Shown: positions 8,017 through 16,709, numbered from the stretch's first letter. The stretch is 64,000 nucleotides of DNA from Olsenella timonensis (GCF_900119915.1 NZ_LT635455.1:186001-250000), one strand, 5' to 3'. Translations and numbers: made by a program. Notes: generated by a model not told the origin, from the sequence alone.

Positions 8017-9643
8017 CGGGGCCGGGGGGCGTCGCCGATCGTCGGGGGGCGCCCTGCGCGGGCTGTTCGGCAGCCTCGCCGTGCGCTGCCTCGCGGTCCT
8101 CGCCGCCTATGCGCTCGCGCTCGTGGGCGTGCTCATGGGGGCGGGAGCGCTCTCGGAGGCCGTGTTCGAGGGGGCCTTCCCGTCGATGGAGACGGTGCTC
8201 GAGCGCCAGGGCGACCTCTCACGCGACCGCTTCGGGGCCCTGACGGGGGGCGACCTCTCCAACTGCCTCGTCGTGGTCTTCGACTCGGACGGTCGCCGCC
8301 TGTACGCCTCGAGCCGGGAGGCTGCCGAGAAGATCCGCGCCTCCGACCTCGACGTCATCGGGGACGCGAGCGACGGCCTCTTCTACGAGGTCTTTGAGGA
8401 GCCCGCGGGTGACGGCGTGCGTCACCGCGTCATGCTCTGCGGCTACGACGCCGAGGACGACTCCAAGGTCGTGAGCTCGTGGTGCGTGCTCGACGAGAGC
8501 CTCAAGGTGGTCGAGGGGCCGCTGTTCTCGGGGCGCGGCTCGCTCACCCCGCGCGAGTTCGGCCTCATCAAGGGCGTCTATGACGGGCGCATGAGCATTT
8601 CCCGCCTGGACTACGAGAACGACGGCGGCGACCCGCGCACCCTCGTGCTCGCCGCCCCGATCGTGAGCGATGCCGGCTACGCTCGGGTGGCGGACGTCGC
8701 AAGCCGCCTGTGGATGCTCGCGGTCCCCCTGGTGCTGCTCCTGACCGCGGCCGCCGCGCTCGCCCTCGGCCGCCTCGTCCGACGCTCCGCGCGCCCGCTC
8801 GACCGCGCGATCGCCGCCTGCCGCGACGCGGACGCGAGGGGAGGCGCCGAGCCGGTCGAGAGCTCGCGGGCCGCCGGCGTGCCGGCCGAGCTCGCCGTCG
8901 TCTACGACAACTTCCTCGACCTGATGAGCCGGCTGCGCGCGGTGCGCGACGACCAGCGGCGCATGGTCGCGAGCGTCTCGCATGACCTCAAGACCCCGCT
9001 GACCGTGATCCGCGGCTACGCGCAGGCGCTCTGCGAGGGCCTCGTCCCGCCGGATCGCGTCGACGCCTACCACCGGGTCATCCACGAGCGCGCGCTCGCG
9101 GCCGCCGACCTGCTCGAGGAGTTCTCCGCATACGCTCGGATGGAGCACCCGGAGCACTCGCTCGAGCTCGTGCGGGCCGACGTGCGCGACCTGGTGGCGG
9201 CATCCGTCGACGAGGCGCGCCCCCTTGCCGAGCAGCGGGGCTGCCCGCTCGAGACGAGCGTCGGCACAAGGGGGCTCCCGGCCCTCGTCGACGAGGCCCT
9301 CCTCAGGCGCCTGCTGCTCAACCTCGTGGGAAATGCCGTCGAGCACAACCCCTCCGGCACGCGCGTGCGCGTGAGCTGCACCGCCGAGGGCGGCCGCGTG
9401 CGCGTGGTGGTCGCCGACTCCGGCGTCGGCATCCCTCCCGACCTGGCGCCCCACGTCTTTGAGCCCTTCGTCACTGAGAACACCGCGCGCTCGACGGACG
9501 GCGGCACGGGGCTCGGCCTCACCATAGCCCGGCGCGCAGCCGAGCTCATGGGCGGCTCCGTCGGCCTCTCCACGACCCCGGAGGCCCCCTGGGTGACGGA
9601 GTTCGTGGTCGACCTGCCCCTCGACGCCGAGGGAGAGGGGTAG
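8003..9643 (+). CDS. Sensor histidine kinase
   Basis: A 546-residue membrane kinase, apparently starting at TTG 8003 inside the regulator gene. Membrane spans lie at about 27-50 and 233-255, enclosing a sensory domain of about 180 residues with several Cys. A HAMP-like linker is followed by the dimerisation domain with phospho-acceptor His327 (SVSHDLKTPLTVIRGYAQAL), then the ATPase domain with N box NLVGNAVEHN, DSGVGI and GGTGLGL. The extracytoplasmic domain matches nothing I know. Position before a surface-modification operon suggests sensing of envelope stress. Confidence 0.9.
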   Translation: MTARDGAGGRRRSSGGALRGLFGSLAVRCLAVLAAYALALVGVLMGAGALSEAVFEGAFPSMETVLERQGDLSRDRFGALTGGDLSNCLVVVFDSDGRRLYASSREAAEKIRASDLDVIGDASDGLFYEVFEEPAGDGVRHRVMLCGYDAEDDSKVVSSWCVLDESLKVVEGPLFSGRGSLTPREFGLIKGVYDGRMSISRLDYENDGGDPRTLVLAAPIVSDAGYARVADVASRLWMLAVPLVLLLTAAAALALGRLVRRSARPLDRAIAACRDADARGGAEPVESSRAAGVPAELAVVYDNFLDLMSRLRAVRDDQRRMVASVSHDLKTPLTVIRGYAQALCEGLVPPDRVDAYHRVIHERALAAADLLEEFSAYARMEHPEHSLELVRADVRDLVAASVDEARPLAEQRGCPLETSVGTRGLPALVDEALLRRLLLNLVGNAVEHNPSGTRVRVSCTAEGGRVRVVVADSGVGIPPDLAPHVFEPFVTENTARSTDGGTGLGLTIARRAAELMGGSVGLSTTPEAPWVTEFVVDLPLDAEGEG

Positions 9644-9654
9644 CCTCAAGGAAT

Positions 9655-9702
9655 CCTTAGGAACTCAGGGAACCTTTAGCCCCTCCTCAGGTCTCCCTTA
9701 GG
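9655..9702 (+). promoter_or_regulatory. Repeated CCTTAGG-like boxes before the Dlt-like operon
   Basis: In the 105-base gap between the kinase stop and the ligase start, boxes CCTTAGG (9655), CTCAGG (9664), CCTTTAG (9673), CCTCAGG (9685) and CCTTAGG (9696) follow one another at 8-12 base steps. Such head-to-tail repeats are the usual target form of OmpR/PhoB-family regulators. Binding by the adjacent regulator is inferred from position. Confidence 0.55.
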
Positions 9703-9748
9703 CCGGCCCCGTAGGCTGGGGTTCGGTCAAGGGGAGACAGGAGGAGAC

Positions 9749-11362
9749 ATGGCCGAGACCGTTCTGAGGCTCGTGGGCGACGCGTCGCCCGCAGGGTCGC
9801 CGCGGCGGGCGACCTACGCCCGCACCGCGCTCGCGTTCCTCGAGCGCGGCGCGCTCGACCATCCCGCGCGCGTCGCGGTGACGGACGAGGGCGGGTCGTA
9901 CGGGTATGGGTGGCTCTTCGAGCGGAGTCGCCGGATCGCGAGCGGGCTTCTCGCCCGCGGCGTCGGCGGGCGTCCGACAATCGTGTGCATGGAGAAGGGC
10001 GCCGAGGCCCTCGCCGCCTTCTTCGGCGTGCTCATGGCCGGGGGGTTCTACGTGCCCGTCGACCCGGGCGCCCCGGCGGGCAGGGCCGCGCGCTGCGAGG
10101 CGCGCCTCGGGCGTCCCGTCGTGCTGTCGGACGCGCGGGGCATCGGCTCAGCCCGCGGCCTCTTCCCCGACGCCCCGGTCCTCTCGACCAGCGAGCTGGG
10201 AAGGTCGGTCGTCGCGGAGGGGGAGCTCGCGCTCATCGCCCGTCGAATCGCCCCGTCCGACGTCGCCTACGTGCTCTTCACGTCGGGGTCCACGGGCGAG
10301 CCCAAGGGCGTCGCCGTGAGCCACGCCGCCATTCTCGAGTTTGTCGCGACGTTTGTGGAGACCTTCGGCATACGTCCCGACGACGTGCTCGGGAGCCAGG
10401 CGCCGCTCGACTTTGACGTCTCGGTCAAGGACGTCTACGGCGCGCTCGCCGCGGGCGCCACCGTGGCGCTGCTGCCGCGCAGGCTCTTCTCGGCCCCCGC
10501 GAGGCTCGTGGAGGCGCTCGAGGAGCGACGGGTCACGGTGCTCGTGTGGGCCGTGGCGGCGCTCTGCCTGGTGAGCGGCCTGCGGGCGCTCGAGGGCGCA
10601 CGGCTCGACCGCGTCCGACTGGTGCTGTTCAGCGGGGAGGTCATGCCGGCAGGGCATCTGCGGCGCTGGATGGAGCGGCTCCCCCGGGCGACGTTCGCGA
10701 ATCTCTACGGGCCCACGGAGGTCACCTGCAACTGCCTCTACCACGTGGTGGAGCGCGACCGCGCGTACGAGGAGGGCCTGCCGCTCGGCGAGCCGCTCCC
10801 GGGGAGGCGCGTGCTGCTCCTCGACGGGGAGACGCCCGTGACGGAGGAGGGCTCCGTCGGGGAGATCTGCGTGGGGGGATCGGCCCTGGCCCGCGGGTAC
10901 TACGCCGACCCCGATCGCACGGCTCGCTCGTTCGTCCAGAACCCGCTCTCGGGGGCGCTCCCCGAGACGCTGTACCGCACCGGCGACCTCGCGCGGATCG
11001 GGGCGGGCGGCGAGCTCTACTTCTGCGGGCGCGTGGACAACCAGGTCAAGCTCCAGGGCCATCGCGTCGAGCTGGAGGAGGTCGACGCCGCCCTCGAGGC
11101 CCAGCCGGGCGTCGAGCGCTGCCGCTGCGCGTACGACGCGCCCCGTCGCCGCGTCTGCGCCTTCTACGAGGGGGACGCCGCCCCGGGGGAGCTCAGGCTC
11201 GCCGCGGCGCGCCTCGTCCCGGGCCCCGCGGTGCCCGCCGTCATCGAGCGGGTAGACGCGATGCCGCTCACGCGAAACGGGAAGGTGGACCGGTCCGCCC
11301 TGCTCGAGGCTCACCTCGGGCGCGCTCGCCGCGGACGTGCCGGGGGGAGGCGGACATGCTGA
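9749..11362 (+). CDS. DltA-like amino acid adenylating ligase
   Basis: A 537-residue AMP-forming ligase that activates an amino acid and should load it on the carrier protein two genes on. Motifs: YVLFTSGSTGEPKGVAVSH (A3), LDFDVSVKD with the amino-group-binding Asp, NLYGPTE (A5), LYRTGDLA (A7), GRVDNQVKLQGHRVE (A8) and Lys512 in TRNGKVDR (A10). DltA proteins carry a Cys in FCGEV that helps select D-alanine; here the same place reads LFSGEV (Ser295), so the substrate may differ from D-Ala. Start follows GGAGGAGAC. First gene of a five-gene operon; overlaps the next start by 7 bases. Confidence 0.85.
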   Translation: MAETVLRLVGDASPAGSPRRATYARTALAFLERGALDHPARVAVTDEGGSYGYGWLFERSRRIASGLLARGVGGRPTIVCMEKGAEALAAFFGVLMAGGFYVPVDPGAPAGRAARCEARLGRPVVLSDARGIGSARGLFPDAPVLSTSELGRSVVAEGELALIARRIAPSDVAYVLFTSGSTGEPKGVAVSHAAILEFVATFVETFGIRPDDVLGSQAPLDFDVSVKDVYGALAAGATVALLPRRLFSAPARLVEALEERRVTVLVWAVAALCLVSGLRALEGARLDRVRLVLFSGEVMPAGHLRRWMERLPRATFANLYGPTEVTCNCLYHVVERDRAYEEGLPLGEPLPGRRVLLLDGETPVTEEGSVGEICVGGSALARGYYADPDRTARSFVQNPLSGALPETLYRTGDLARIGAGGELYFCGRVDNQVKLQGHRVELEEVDAALEAQPGVERCRCAYDAPRRRVCAFYEGDAAPGELRLAAARLVPGPAVPAVIERVDAMPLTRNGKVDRSALLEAHLGRARRGRAGGRRTC

Positions 11363-12555
11363 GCGACGACGAGCTCCTTCGCCTGGCGGACGACCATGGC
11401 ACGCCCCTCTATGCGTTCGACACGCGCGACCTCGCCCCCCGCGTGGCCCGTCTGCGCGCCGCGCTGCCGCGCGACGTCGCGCTCTGCTACGCCGTGAAGG
11501 CGAATGCCTTCGTGCTCCCGGCGCTCGAGCCCCTGGTCGAGCGCCTCGAGGTCTGCTCCCCCGGGGAGCTCCGCATCTGCCGCGCCCTCGGCGTTCCTGG
11601 CGAGAAGGTCGTCCTCTCGGGGGTCAACAAGGACGAGCCGACGGTCGACGACGCGGTCGGGGCCGCCGGGGTGCCGTCGGTCGTCACGGTGGAGTCGGCC
11701 TCTCAGCTCGCGCTCGTGCGGCGCGTCGCTCGCGCCCGCGGCCTGCGCGTGCCCGTGCTGCTGCGGCTGTCGAGCGGCAACCAGTTCGGCCTCGACCGGG
11801 CCGACCTCGAGCGCGCCGCCCGCGAGGCGACGGGCGACCCCTTCCTCGAGCTCAGGGGCGTCCAGTTCTTCTCGGGGACCCAGAAGGGCTCGGTCAGGCG
11901 GATCCGCCGCGAGGTGGCGCGCCTCGGCGAGCTCGCATGCGAGCTCCGTGACGGGTGCGGCCTGGAGACGGCGGAGGTGGAGTACGGCCCCGGGCTGCCC
12001 GTCGCGTACTTCGAGGGGGACGAGACGGACGAGGGGGCGCTGCTCGAGGGGCTCGCCGAGGCGATCGACGACCTGCCCCGCACCGCCCGCGTGACCCTTG
12101 AGCTCGGGCGAAGCCTCGTCGCGGCCTGCGGGACCTACCTCACGCGCGTGGTGGACGCCAAGGAGGTCGCCGGCCAGCGCTACGCCATCGTGGACGGCGG
12201 GGTGCACCAGCTCGTGTACTACGGGCAGTCCATGGCCATGCGCCGTCCGCCCGTTCGGCTGCTGGGAGGTCGGTCGGGGGCGAGCGGCGCGGGCGAGGCC
12301 CCCTGGAACGTGTGCGGCTCGCTCTGCACGGCGAACGACATCCTGGCCAAGCAGCTGCCGCTCGCGGGCCTTGCGGAGGGCTCGCTGCTCGCCTTCTCCC
12401 GCTCCGGCGCCTACTGCGCGGCCGAGGGGATGGCGCTCTTCCTGAGTCGCGACCTTCCGCGCGTGGTGCTCGTGGGCGCGGACGGCGCCCCCGAGCTCGC
12501 TCGCGAGGGCGTGCGAACCGACCGGTTCAACGCCCCGTCCGTCAGCGCGCGCTGA
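11356..12555 (+). CDS. Fold-type III PLP decarboxylase (LysA/BtrK-like) in Dlt-like operon
   Basis: A 399-residue enzyme of the alanine racemase N-domain/DAP decarboxylase fold. Lys48 in CYAVKANAF binds PLP; SGNQFGLD, GVQFFSGTQKGS, LELGRSLVAACGTYL and Cys324 in CGSLCTANDIL follow in family order, and GAYCAAEGMALF ends the barrel domain. The GxxFFSGTQ and ELGR variants resemble enzymes acting on carrier-protein-bound amino acids (BtrK of butirosin synthesis, exosortase-A-associated decarboxylases) more than free-substrate LysA. Start ATG 11356 overlaps the ligase gene. It lies between ligase and carrier, which supports a tethered substrate. Not a normal dlt component. Confidence 0.78.
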   Translation: MLSDDELLRLADDHGTPLYAFDTRDLAPRVARLRAALPRDVALCYAVKANAFVLPALEPLVERLEVCSPGELRICRALGVPGEKVVLSGVNKDEPTVDDAVGAAGVPSVVTVESASQLALVRRVARARGLRVPVLLRLSSGNQFGLDRADLERAAREATGDPFLELRGVQFFSGTQKGSVRRIRREVARLGELACELRDGCGLETAEVEYGPGLPVAYFEGDETDEGALLEGLAEAIDDLPRTARVTLELGRSLVAACGTYLTRVVDAKEVAGQRYAIVDGGVHQLVYYGQSMAMRRPPVRLLGGRSGASGAGEAPWNVCGSLCTANDILAKQLPLAGLAEGSLLAFSRSGAYCAAEGMALFLSRDLPRVVLVGADGAPELAREGVRTDRFNAPSVSAR

Positions 12556-12616
12556 GGAGGACTCGCGCGCCCCGAAACGATGTCCCCGGGCCGAGCCCGG
12601 GGGGAAGGGAGTACCC

Positions 12617-12850
12617 ATGGACACGATTCTTGACATTCTTGACGAGCTCAAGCCGGGCGTCGACTGGCGCGGGCGCAACGACCTCGTGGACAGTCGCGAG
12701 CTCGACTCGCTGACCATCATCTCGCTCGTCGCAGAGCTCGAGGATGCCTTCGACGTCGTCGTGCCCGCCGTGGAGATCGTGCCCGAGAGCTTCAACTCGC
12801 TCGACGGCATCTGGTCGCTCGTGTGCCGCCTGCGCGAGCAGGACCTCTAG
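12617..12850 (+). CDS. Acyl/aminoacyl carrier protein (DltC-like)
   Basis: A 77-residue acidic four-helix carrier protein. The phosphopantetheine site is Ser31 in ELDSLTIISLVAELEDAF. Length equals DltC and small ACPs. Start at ATG 12617 with GGGGGAAGGGAG upstream. It sits 61 bases after the PLP enzyme and 3 bases before the MBOAT gene, so it should carry the activated amino acid from the ligase to the membrane acyltransferase. Confidence 0.88.
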   Translation: MDTILDILDELKPGVDWRGRNDLVDSRELDSLTIISLVAELEDAFDVVVPAVEIVPESFNSLDGIWSLVCRLREQDL

Positions 12851-12853
12851 CCC

Positions 12854-14440
12854 ATGGACCTGGACATGAGCTCGTACTTCTCGGCGGCGTTCCTGCTCGC
12901 CCTTCTTCCCGCGACGGTCGTCTGCTACCAGGTCGTGCCGCGCCGGGCGCGCTGGGCGGTGCTCCTGGCGGCGAGCTATGCCTTCTTCTGGGCGCTGAGC
13001 GGTCCGCTCCTCGCCTTTGCGGTCGGCTCGACGGTCACGGTCTGGGGGACGGGGCTCGCGCTCGGCGCCCTGGCGGAGCGACGTGCGGCCGACCTCGCGC
13101 GGCCGGGGGTCGACCGGCGGCGCGCGCGGCGCGCCTGGGGGCGTCGGATGCGCCTCGTGCTCGCGGCGGGCGTGGCGGTCAACCTCGGCATCCTCGGCGT
13201 CCTCAAGTACGCGGGCTTCGTCTGCGGACTTCTGTCGCCGCTGGGGCGCGCGTCTGCCCCCGCCCTCTCGGTCGGTCTGCCGATCGGGATCTCGTTCTAC
13301 ACGCTTCAGGCGGTGTCCTATCTGGTGGACGTCTACCGCGGAAGCGTCCGAGCCGATCGCAACCTGGCGCGCCTCGCCCTCTACCTCGTGTTCTTTCCCC
13401 AGATCATGGAGGGCCCCATCTGTCGCTACGACCAGACGGCACCGGCCCTCTGGGCCGGGGCGCCCGTCACGGCGGAGGGCCTCTTCTCGGGAGGCGTGCG
13501 GGTGCTCTGGGGGTTGGCCAAGCGCATGGTGGTGGCCAATCGCCTCAACCTGTTCGTCCGCACGGTCTTCGACGACCCCGGCTCCTATGACGGGGGCATG
13601 GTCGCGCTCGCGGCGGCCCTCTATACCCTGCAACTCTACTGCGACTTCTCGGGGACGATGGACGTCGCGTGCGGGATGGGGCGCGTCTTTGGGGTGAGCC
13701 TGCCCGAGAACTTCCGTCAGCCGTTCTTCTCGCGCACCGCCTCCGAGTTCTGGCAGCGCTGGCACGTCACGCTGGGCGCCTGGTTCAGGGACTACGTGTT
13801 CTACCCCGTCTCGCTGAGCGCCCCTGTCAAGCGGCTCACCTCGTGCGCGCGAAGGGCGCTCGGCAACCGCGTGGGGCCGGCGGCGGCGAGCGGCGCGGCG
13901 CTGCTGTGCGTGTGGCTGGCGAACGGCCTGTGGCACGGCGCCGGGACGCAGTACCTGCTCTTTGGCCTGTACTACTTCGTCCTCATCTGGGCCGGGGGCC
14001 TTCTGGCCCCCGCCTCGGAGGCCGTCTGCGAGCGGCTGGGCGTCGCTCGCGACGGCGCCCTCTGGCGCTCGTTCCAGCATGCGAGGACGCTGCTGGCGGT
14101 GATTGCCGGCGAGCTGCTGTTCCGCTCGTCGGGCGCCCTCGAGGGCCTGCGGCTGCTCCGGCGCGCCACCCTCGGCTTCAGGGCGGAGTCGCTCGTGGAC
14201 GGGACCGCCCTCACGGCGGGGATGGACGCGGCCGACTTTGCCGTGGTCGCCGCGTTCGTGGTCGCGCTGCTCGTCGTGGGGGCGCTGAGGGAGCGCGGGG
14301 TGCGCCCGGTCGAGGCCGTCTGGCGTCGCGGGGCGGTGCCGCGCTGGGCGGCGTGCTGCGCGCTGCTCGTGCTCACGGTGGTCTTTGGGGCCTACGGAGC
14401 GGGGTACGTCCCCGTGGACCCCATGTATGCGTCGTTCTAG
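12854..14440 (+). CDS. MBOAT membrane acyltransferase (DltB/AlgI-like)
   Basis: A 528-residue polytopic protein with about 11-12 membrane spans. MBOAT signatures: GISFYTLQAVSYLVDVYRG, FPQIMEGPICRY, QLYCDFSGTMDVACG, FRQPFFSRTASEFWQRWHVTL and catalytic His361 in LANGLWHGAGTQY. It is longer than DltB (about 400) and closer in size to AlgI/PatA-type enzymes. It should pass the acyl group from the carrier protein across the membrane to a surface polymer. It starts three bases after the carrier gene; a second ATG (12866) is possible. Confidence 0.88.
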   Translation: MDLDMSSYFSAAFLLALLPATVVCYQVVPRRARWAVLLAASYAFFWALSGPLLAFAVGSTVTVWGTGLALGALAERRAADLARPGVDRRRARRAWGRRMRLVLAAGVAVNLGILGVLKYAGFVCGLLSPLGRASAPALSVGLPIGISFYTLQAVSYLVDVYRGSVRADRNLARLALYLVFFPQIMEGPICRYDQTAPALWAGAPVTAEGLFSGGVRVLWGLAKRMVVANRLNLFVRTVFDDPGSYDGGMVALAAALYTLQLYCDFSGTMDVACGMGRVFGVSLPENFRQPFFSRTASEFWQRWHVTLGAWFRDYVFYPVSLSAPVKRLTSCARRALGNRVGPAAASGAALLCVWLANGLWHGAGTQYLLFGLYYFVLIWAGGLLAPASEAVCERLGVARDGALWRSFQHARTLLAVIAGELLFRSSGALEGLRLLRRATLGFRAESLVDGTALTAGMDAADFAVVAAFVVALLVVGALRERGVRPVEAVWRRGAVPRWAACCALLVLTVVFGAYGAGYVPVDPMYASF

Positions 14441-14473
14441 GGCCGCCGGGGCGGTCCCGTCGATTGGGGTCTC

Positions 14474-15433
14474 ATGATGAAGCGCATCACGCACGTACTG
14501 GCCGGGCTGCTCAAGGTGGCCCTGTCCGCGGTCGCGACCGTCGCGGTCTTCCTCGCCATCTCGCATGTGCTCGCGCCCAAGAACAACCAGGAGGCGTTCG
14601 GGCAGCACGACGAGCGCGCCCACGGGGTGGCCGGCGAGCCCGCGGGCAGCATAGACGTGCTCTTCCTGGGCGACTCAGAGATCTACACCTCCGTGTCGCC
14701 GCTGCAGCTCTGGGACGAGCGGGGCGTCACGTCGTACGTGCTGGGCACGGCCGCCCAGAAGCTCCCCTACACGCGGTCCCTTCTCGCCGGCGCCCTCGAG
14801 GGGCAGGACCCGCGGGTGGTGGTGCTCGAGACCAACTGCCTCTTCCGCCCCTTCACGACGGGGGAGGCGCTTCTGCGCGCCGGTAGCGACGCGCTGCCCG
14901 CGATCGAGTACCACGACCGCTGGAAGAGCCTGACCGTCCAGGACCTCGTCGCCCCCGTGCGCGCCACGTGGACCGACGAGGAGAAGGGATTCGCACCCGG
15001 GAGGGGGACGCGAGCGGCTGACGCCTCCGGGCACATGGCGCCGAGCGACAAGGTCGCGGCGCTGCCTCGCCTCAACCGCCTCTACCTCGAGGAGATCAAG
15101 CGGATGTGCGACCGCGAGGGCGCGCGCCTGGTGCTCCTGAGCACGCCGAGCACCAGGAACTGGAGCACGGCGCGACACAACGGGGTGGAGCGGGTCGCCC
15201 GGGAGCTGGGCCTGGACTACGTCGACCTCAACGTGGGCGACGACCTCGTGGAGATCGACTGGGCGACCGACAGCTACGACGCCGGCGACCACCTCAACGT
15301 CTCCGGCGCGCGCAAGGTCACCACCGCCGTGGGCTCGCTGCTCGCCGGACGCTACGACGCGCCCGACCATCGCGGCGACGACGCCTACGACGCATGGGCG
15401 GAGGCGAGCGCCCGCTCTCGGGGGAGACGGTGA
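14474..15433 (+). CDS. Membrane-anchored SGNH-like protein of Dlt-like operon
   Basis: A 319-residue protein with one N-terminal membrane segment (about 8-32) and an outward domain of SGNH-hydrolase type. Block I is FLGDSEIYTSVSP with Ser68; the C-terminal DAGDHLN supplies the Asp/His (His273). Proteins of this form (AlgJ/AlgX, DltD) finish transfer of the acyl group to the acceptor polymer or edit it. It is the last gene of the operon, 33 bases after the MBOAT gene. Confidence 0.82.
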   Translation: MMKRITHVLAGLLKVALSAVATVAVFLAISHVLAPKNNQEAFGQHDERAHGVAGEPAGSIDVLFLGDSEIYTSVSPLQLWDERGVTSYVLGTAAQKLPYTRSLLAGALEGQDPRVVVLETNCLFRPFTTGEALLRAGSDALPAIEYHDRWKSLTVQDLVAPVRATWTDEEKGFAPGRGTRAADASGHMAPSDKVAALPRLNRLYLEEIKRMCDREGARLVLLSTPSTRNWSTARHNGVERVARELGLDYVDLNVGDDLVEIDWATDSYDAGDHLNVSGARKVTTAVGSLLAGRYDAPDHRGDDAYDAWAEASARSRGRR

Positions 15434-15460
15434 GCGGGCGTCCTTGCGCTGCCAGCCGCG

Positions 15461-15799
15461 CTATGCCAGTCGCTTGCCGCTCTCCCAGGCCTGGCCGACC
15501 TTCTCGCCCATGGCGTAGTAGCCGCTCTGGAACTGGTCGAAGGCAAAGGCGTTCAGCCTGGCGGGGTCGACCCTGCCGCTCTCGTCGAGCACGGCGTCGT
15601 CGGCCAGCACGTTCTCGATGCGGCCGAGCACGCGCAGGCCGTAGGGCTGGTCCTGCATCTCGACCACGCTGCACTCGAGCGTGATCGGGTACTCCTGCAC
15701 CACCGGGGCGTCCACGCGCTCGCTCCTCACGGCGGTCATGCCGGTGCGCTCGAACTTGTCGGCCACCTTGTTGCCGCTCGCGATGCCGAAGTAGTCGCG
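15461..15799 (-). pseudogene. Flavin reductase-like gene lacking its N-terminal part
   Basis: The frame gives RDYFGIASGNKVADKFERTG, then PITLECSVVEMQ and FDQFQSGYYAMGEKVGQAWESGKRLA, the last two thirds of an FMN-binding split-barrel flavin reductase (about 160-190 residues when whole). The first 50 or so residues are missing; upstream of 15799 the sequence abruptly becomes an alcohol dehydrogenase gene on the opposite strand. A short product from ATG 15766 is possible but would lack part of the flavin site. Confidence 0.72.
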
Positions 15800-15801
15800 G
15801 C

Positions 15802-16071
15802 GAGCTCTTCTGGGCGAGCGCCATGGCCGAGAACGGCATCCTCAAGATCGGCAAGGCCACGGCCTTCCAGGCGCACATGATCGAGCACCAGCTCGGCGCC
15901 TACACCGACTGCAACCACGGCTTCGGCCTGGCCGTCATCCACCCCACGATGTACCGGCACATGATGGGCGGCGCGCCCGAGAAGTTCGCGCGCTTCGCGA
16001 CCGAGGTCTGGGGCGTCGAGGCCGAGGGCAAGACCATGGACGAGCTCGCCGCGGCCGGCGCCCGCCGAGTG
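15802..16071 (+). pseudogene. Internal fragment of iron-containing alcohol dehydrogenase
   Basis: ELFWASAMAENGILKIGKAT, IEHQLGAYTDCNHGFGLAVI and FARFATEVWGVEAEGKTMDEL match the middle of YqhD/butanol-dehydrogenase-like enzymes (about 385 residues), including the metal-ligand histidines of IEHQ and CNHG. Both ends are gone: the N-terminal NAD(P)-binding half stops at 15802 where a truncated flavin reductase begins on the other strand, and the C terminus stops at about 16071 just before trmL. Confidence 0.75.
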
Positions 16072-16092
16072 CGCGCGCCGGCCCTCTCGCCC

Positions 16093-16677
16093 TCACATGC
16101 CCGGGAAGCCAGTCTGACGCAGGGCCTCGTAGAGCACGACGGCAACGGCGTTGGAGAGGTTGAGCGCGCTGATGCGGTAGTCCTCGGGGTCGACGAAGTT
16201 GCCGCAGACGTCCCGGGCGAGAAGGGCGGCATGGTCGCTCCTCTCGCCCGGAGCGCCCCAGCTTTGCGCGTTCTCGAGCGACGCCGCGTCTGGCAGCATG
16301 GGGATGCGCTCGCAGCGGTCCGCGTGATCGGCGAGCAGCGCCTCCGGCAGCCCCACGCTCTCGCACCCAAAGACGAGGAAGTCGCCGTCTCGGTACGTGG
16401 CCTCGGCGTAGGTGCGCCGCGCCTTCTTGGTGAGGAGGTGCAGCCGTGCCTCGGCGCCGGCGAGGCCGCTCTTCTCGACGAACTCGTCCCAGTCTGCGTA
16501 CACGGCCACGTCGAGGCTCTCCCAGTACCCGAGGCCCGCGCGCCGGAGGGAGCGCTCGTCCAGCGAGAAGCCGAGCGGCCCCACGAGGTGCAGGCGCGAG
16601 CCCGTGACCACGCACGTGCGTCCTATGTTCCCCGTGTTGGCCGGTATCTCCGGCGCCACGAGCACGACGTTGAGCAT
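16093..16677 (-). CDS. trmL: tRNA (cytidine/uridine-34-2'-O)-methyltransferase
   Basis: A 194-residue SPOUT methyltransferase. The N-terminal VVLVAPEIPANTGNIGRTCV, the central LVFGCESVGLPEALL and the C-terminal RISALNLSNAVAVVLYEALRQ are the TrmL/SpoU motifs that form the knotted SAM site. It methylates the wobble-base ribose of certain leucine tRNAs. Start ATG 16677 with GAGGGAGG upstream. It is divergent from a deformylase-like gene. Confidence 0.92.
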   Translation of the reverse strand: MLNVVLVAPEIPANTGNIGRTCVVTGSRLHLVGPLGFSLDERSLRRAGLGYWESLDVAVYADWDEFVEKSGLAGAEARLHLLTKKARRTYAEATYRDGDFLVFGCESVGLPEALLADHADRCERIPMLPDAASLENAQSWGAPGERSDHAALLARDVCGNFVDPEDYRISALNLSNAVAVVLYEALRQTGFPGM

Positions 16678-16709
16678 GTTCGCCTCCCTCGCCCGCGGTT
16701 GCGGCCCGC

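Noticed and set aside
12842-12866. A second start for the MBOAT gene at ATG 12866
   Set aside because: Neither start has a strong upstream site; ATG 12854 is kept because it lies three bases after the carrier stop and has AGGA at a workable distance.
9749-15433. Calling this simply dltABCD
   Set aside because: The PLP decarboxylase-like gene, the long AlgI-like MBOAT and the Cys-to-Ser change in the ligase make a straight D-alanylation call unsafe.
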